Below are positions 62,583 through 64,000 of a stretch of DNA of 64,000 nt, piece after piece (within the stretch, counting starts at the first letter, position 1; every line of letters starts with the position of its first letter). The stretch is from NCBI RefSeq assembly GCF_014649715.1, contig NZ_BMTO01000022.1, positions 36,613 through 100,612 on the forward strand, written 5' to 3'. Source of the stretch: Streptomyces lateritius. GTDB taxonomy: Bacteria; Actinomycetota; Actinomycetes; Streptomycetales; Streptomycetaceae. Made by a program: the position numbers and the translations under genes. The notes beneath the pieces are model-generated. The model did no database searches. It worked only from the letters and a program-made list of their open reading frames with translations, and was not told the DNA's origin.

Positions 62583-63317
62583 GCGTTTTCAGCGTTGACG
62601 CTCCAGGGTGAGGATGGCTGCTGCGATGACGGTCATGCGGTTGGGGCTGCAGCGGGCTCTGCGGAAGATTCGCCAGGACTTGAGTCGCGCGATGCTTCGT
62701 TCGACCGGTGCTCGCGCTGCTGACAGGGCCCGGTTGATCGTCCGTTGGGTCGTGGTGAGATCCCGGTTCGGGAGCCGTCTGATCGGTGTGGTCACCCAGG
62801 GGCCGGCCCCGATGTAGGCACGGTCGGCGAGGATCGGAACGCCCTGGCGTTCGCAGATCCGGATGATGCGGTGGGTACGGGCCGCGGTCAGGTCATGAGT
62901 GCGACCGGGCAGCGCAGGCGAGATCCACAGCAGGTTGCCCGCAGGATCGGCTACGACCTGCACGTTCACACCGTGGCGGCGGTGCTTCTGCGAGAAGTCG
63001 GCCCGGCTGTCGCCGACGCGGTCGCACTCGGCGAGGGTCCCGTCGAGCAGGACGTGATCAGGATCCGTCTCGCGCAGGATCCGCAGGAGCCCGGGCGCCC
63101 TTCGGGACAGATGCTCGACGACAGCTGTGACGTAGGCGTACCGACGGATATGCCGAAGCCCGCGGCGATCTGCGTGAGCGTGTCGTGCCGGCGCAGGTAG
63201 ATCAGGCCGACGAGGGCGCGCTGGTGGGGCGGGAGTTTGCAGCGTCGGTCACCCTCACGGGTGACGATGAGCATGGATACCCACTCGACCAGGGCGTGCG
63301 GCAGGATGGGGAACCAA
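62583..63317 (-). pseudogene. IS5-like transposase, copy C, two lesions
   Basis: The reverse strand carries the same protein as copy B: HALVEWVSMLIVTREGDRRC, then a frame loss after GFGISVGT, and resumption as VNVQVVADPAGNLLWISPAL through VPILADRAYIGAG and PVERSIARLKSWRI to LTLERQR. Compared with copy B, about 14 nt between two CTGCC repeats near the start are missing, which also shifts the frame. The right end AGTGAGCGTTTTCAG lies at about 62579. At 63317-63330 it abuts copy D head-to-head. Confidence 0.82.
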
Positions 63318-63897
63318 CGAGGCTCCGTCGGCACCGCCCACGCCTACGTGACCGCCGTGACCGGCGTGCTCGCCGACCGGGCACCGGGCCTGCTCAAGAC
63401 ACTGCGCGAGCGCGATCCGGAGTTCGTACTCTGGACGGAACCCTCGCCGAGTGCGACCGCGTCGGCGACAGCCGGGCCGACTACTCCGCCAAGCACCGCC
63501 GGCACGGAGTGAACGTCCAAGTCGTCACCGACCCCACCGGAGATGTGCTGTGGATCTCGCCCGCGCTGCCGGGCCGCACCCATGACCTGACCGCGGCCCG
63601 CACCCACCGCATCATCCGGATCTGCGAACGCCAGGGCGTCCCCATCCTCGCCGACCGCGCCTACCAAGGTGCCGGCCCCTGGGTCACCACCGGACTCAAA
63701 CGCCCGCCAGGCGGCGAGCTCACCCTCACCCAGCGCACCGTCAACCGGGCCCTGGTCGCGGCCCCGGCACCGGTCGAACGCGGCATGGCACGGCTGAAGT
63801 CCTGGCAGATCTTCCGCAGATCCCGTATCAGCCCCAACCGCATGACCGTCACACCAAAGCCGTCCTCACCCTGGAGAGGCAACGCTGAAAACACTCA
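63318..63897 (+). pseudogene. IS5-like transposase fragment, copy D
   Basis: It begins inside the gene (SVGTAHAYVTAVTGVLADRA) and lacks the N-terminal third. One base is missing near 63432 (VLW instead of VLLDGT), and another near 63849 (MTVTPKPSS instead of the usual MTVIAKAVLT). The region between, with VPILADRAYQGAG and PVERGMARLKSWQI, is intact. It resembles copy A more than copies B and C (QGAGPWVTTGLKRPPGGELT), so two subtypes of the element are present. It meets copy E tail-to-tail. Confidence 0.8.
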
Positions 63898-64000
63898 CTG
63901 AGCCTTTTCAGCGTTGCCTCTCCAGGGTGAGGACCGCGGCGGCGATGTCCGTCATGCGGTTCGGGCTGCAGCGGCTCCGGCGGAAGATCCGCCAGGACTT
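63898..64000 (-). pseudogene. IS5-like transposase, copy E, cut by window edge
   Basis: The reverse strand ends KSWRIFRRSRCSPNRMTDIA then AAVLTLERQR and stop, the C-terminus of the same element, with the right end CTGAGCCTTTTCAG directly joined to the end of copy D. The remainder lies beyond the window, so its integrity is unknown. Confidence 0.75.

Overview
The window looks like an accessory region, possibly a chromosome arm, of a Streptomyces or close relative. The DNA is very GC-rich and GTG/TTG starts are common. The gene families are typical of the genus: SulP/carbonic anhydrase, DUF6624, DUF6207, DUF3224, replication-relaxation protein, helicase-associated repeats, and a GAF/SpoIIE phosphatase paired with a STAS protein. 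Insertion-sequence debris is abundant. No rRNA, tRNA or CRISPR array was seen.

Layout. 0-1 kb: a bicarbonate-type SulP transporter (cut by the window edge) behind a beta-carbonic anhydrase. 1-5 kb: mostly non-coding, with regularly spaced repeats, an Hsp20 remnant, two decayed IS5-type transposases and a DUF6624 gene. 5-13.8 kb: a secreted PA14/Fn3 protein, a recombinase remnant, a helicase-associated-domain protein, a cysteine-hydrolase lipoprotein divergent from a TetR regulator, a broken DUF6207 gene, a flavodoxin-fold oxidoreductase and a Tat-type SDR. 13.9-17.5 kb: a two-component system, DUF3224 and an NmrA-type reductase. 17.5-20.5 kb: an IS21 istAB remnant split by a nested IS630-type structure (a 70-bp MITE-like palindrome, a divergent merR/monooxygenase pair and an intact IS630). 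20.5-33 kb: DUF998, a frameshifted plasmid-type replication-relaxation gene, the phosphatase/STAS pair, small membrane proteins, a large BNR/YVTN-repeat protein with an acidic partner, and an amber-interrupted LuxR regulator. 33-41.5 kb: TauE/SafE, copies of an IS5-like element, a broken alpha/beta hydrolase, a truncated GH5 glycosidase and a broken integrase.

41.6-61.6 kb is the most striking part: seven intact same-strand genes, six of the seven boundaries being stop/start overlaps of 4 or 8 nt or a short gap. They encode two chymotrypsin-fold protease proteins (three protease modules in total), a 1533-aa DUF6603-like protein with a Kelch tail, a separate Kelch protein that duplicates that tail, and three large proteins I cannot assign a function (1072, 1755 and 602 aa). 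No signal peptide or transmembrane anchor is evident. The conservative reading is an uncharacterised multi-protein assembly carrying its own proteases, sitting on an island bounded by integrase and IS debris.

61.9-64 kb: a ribbon-helix-helix/PIN-like toxin-antitoxin pair with a palindromic operator, then three broken copies of the IS5-like element, the last running off the edge.

Many accessory genes carry one single-base frameshift or one in-frame TAG, while the 20-kb operon is uninterrupted. That contrast suggests genuine decay around a maintained system rather than uniform sequencing error. All family assignments come from motifs read in the translated sequence; no database search was possible.
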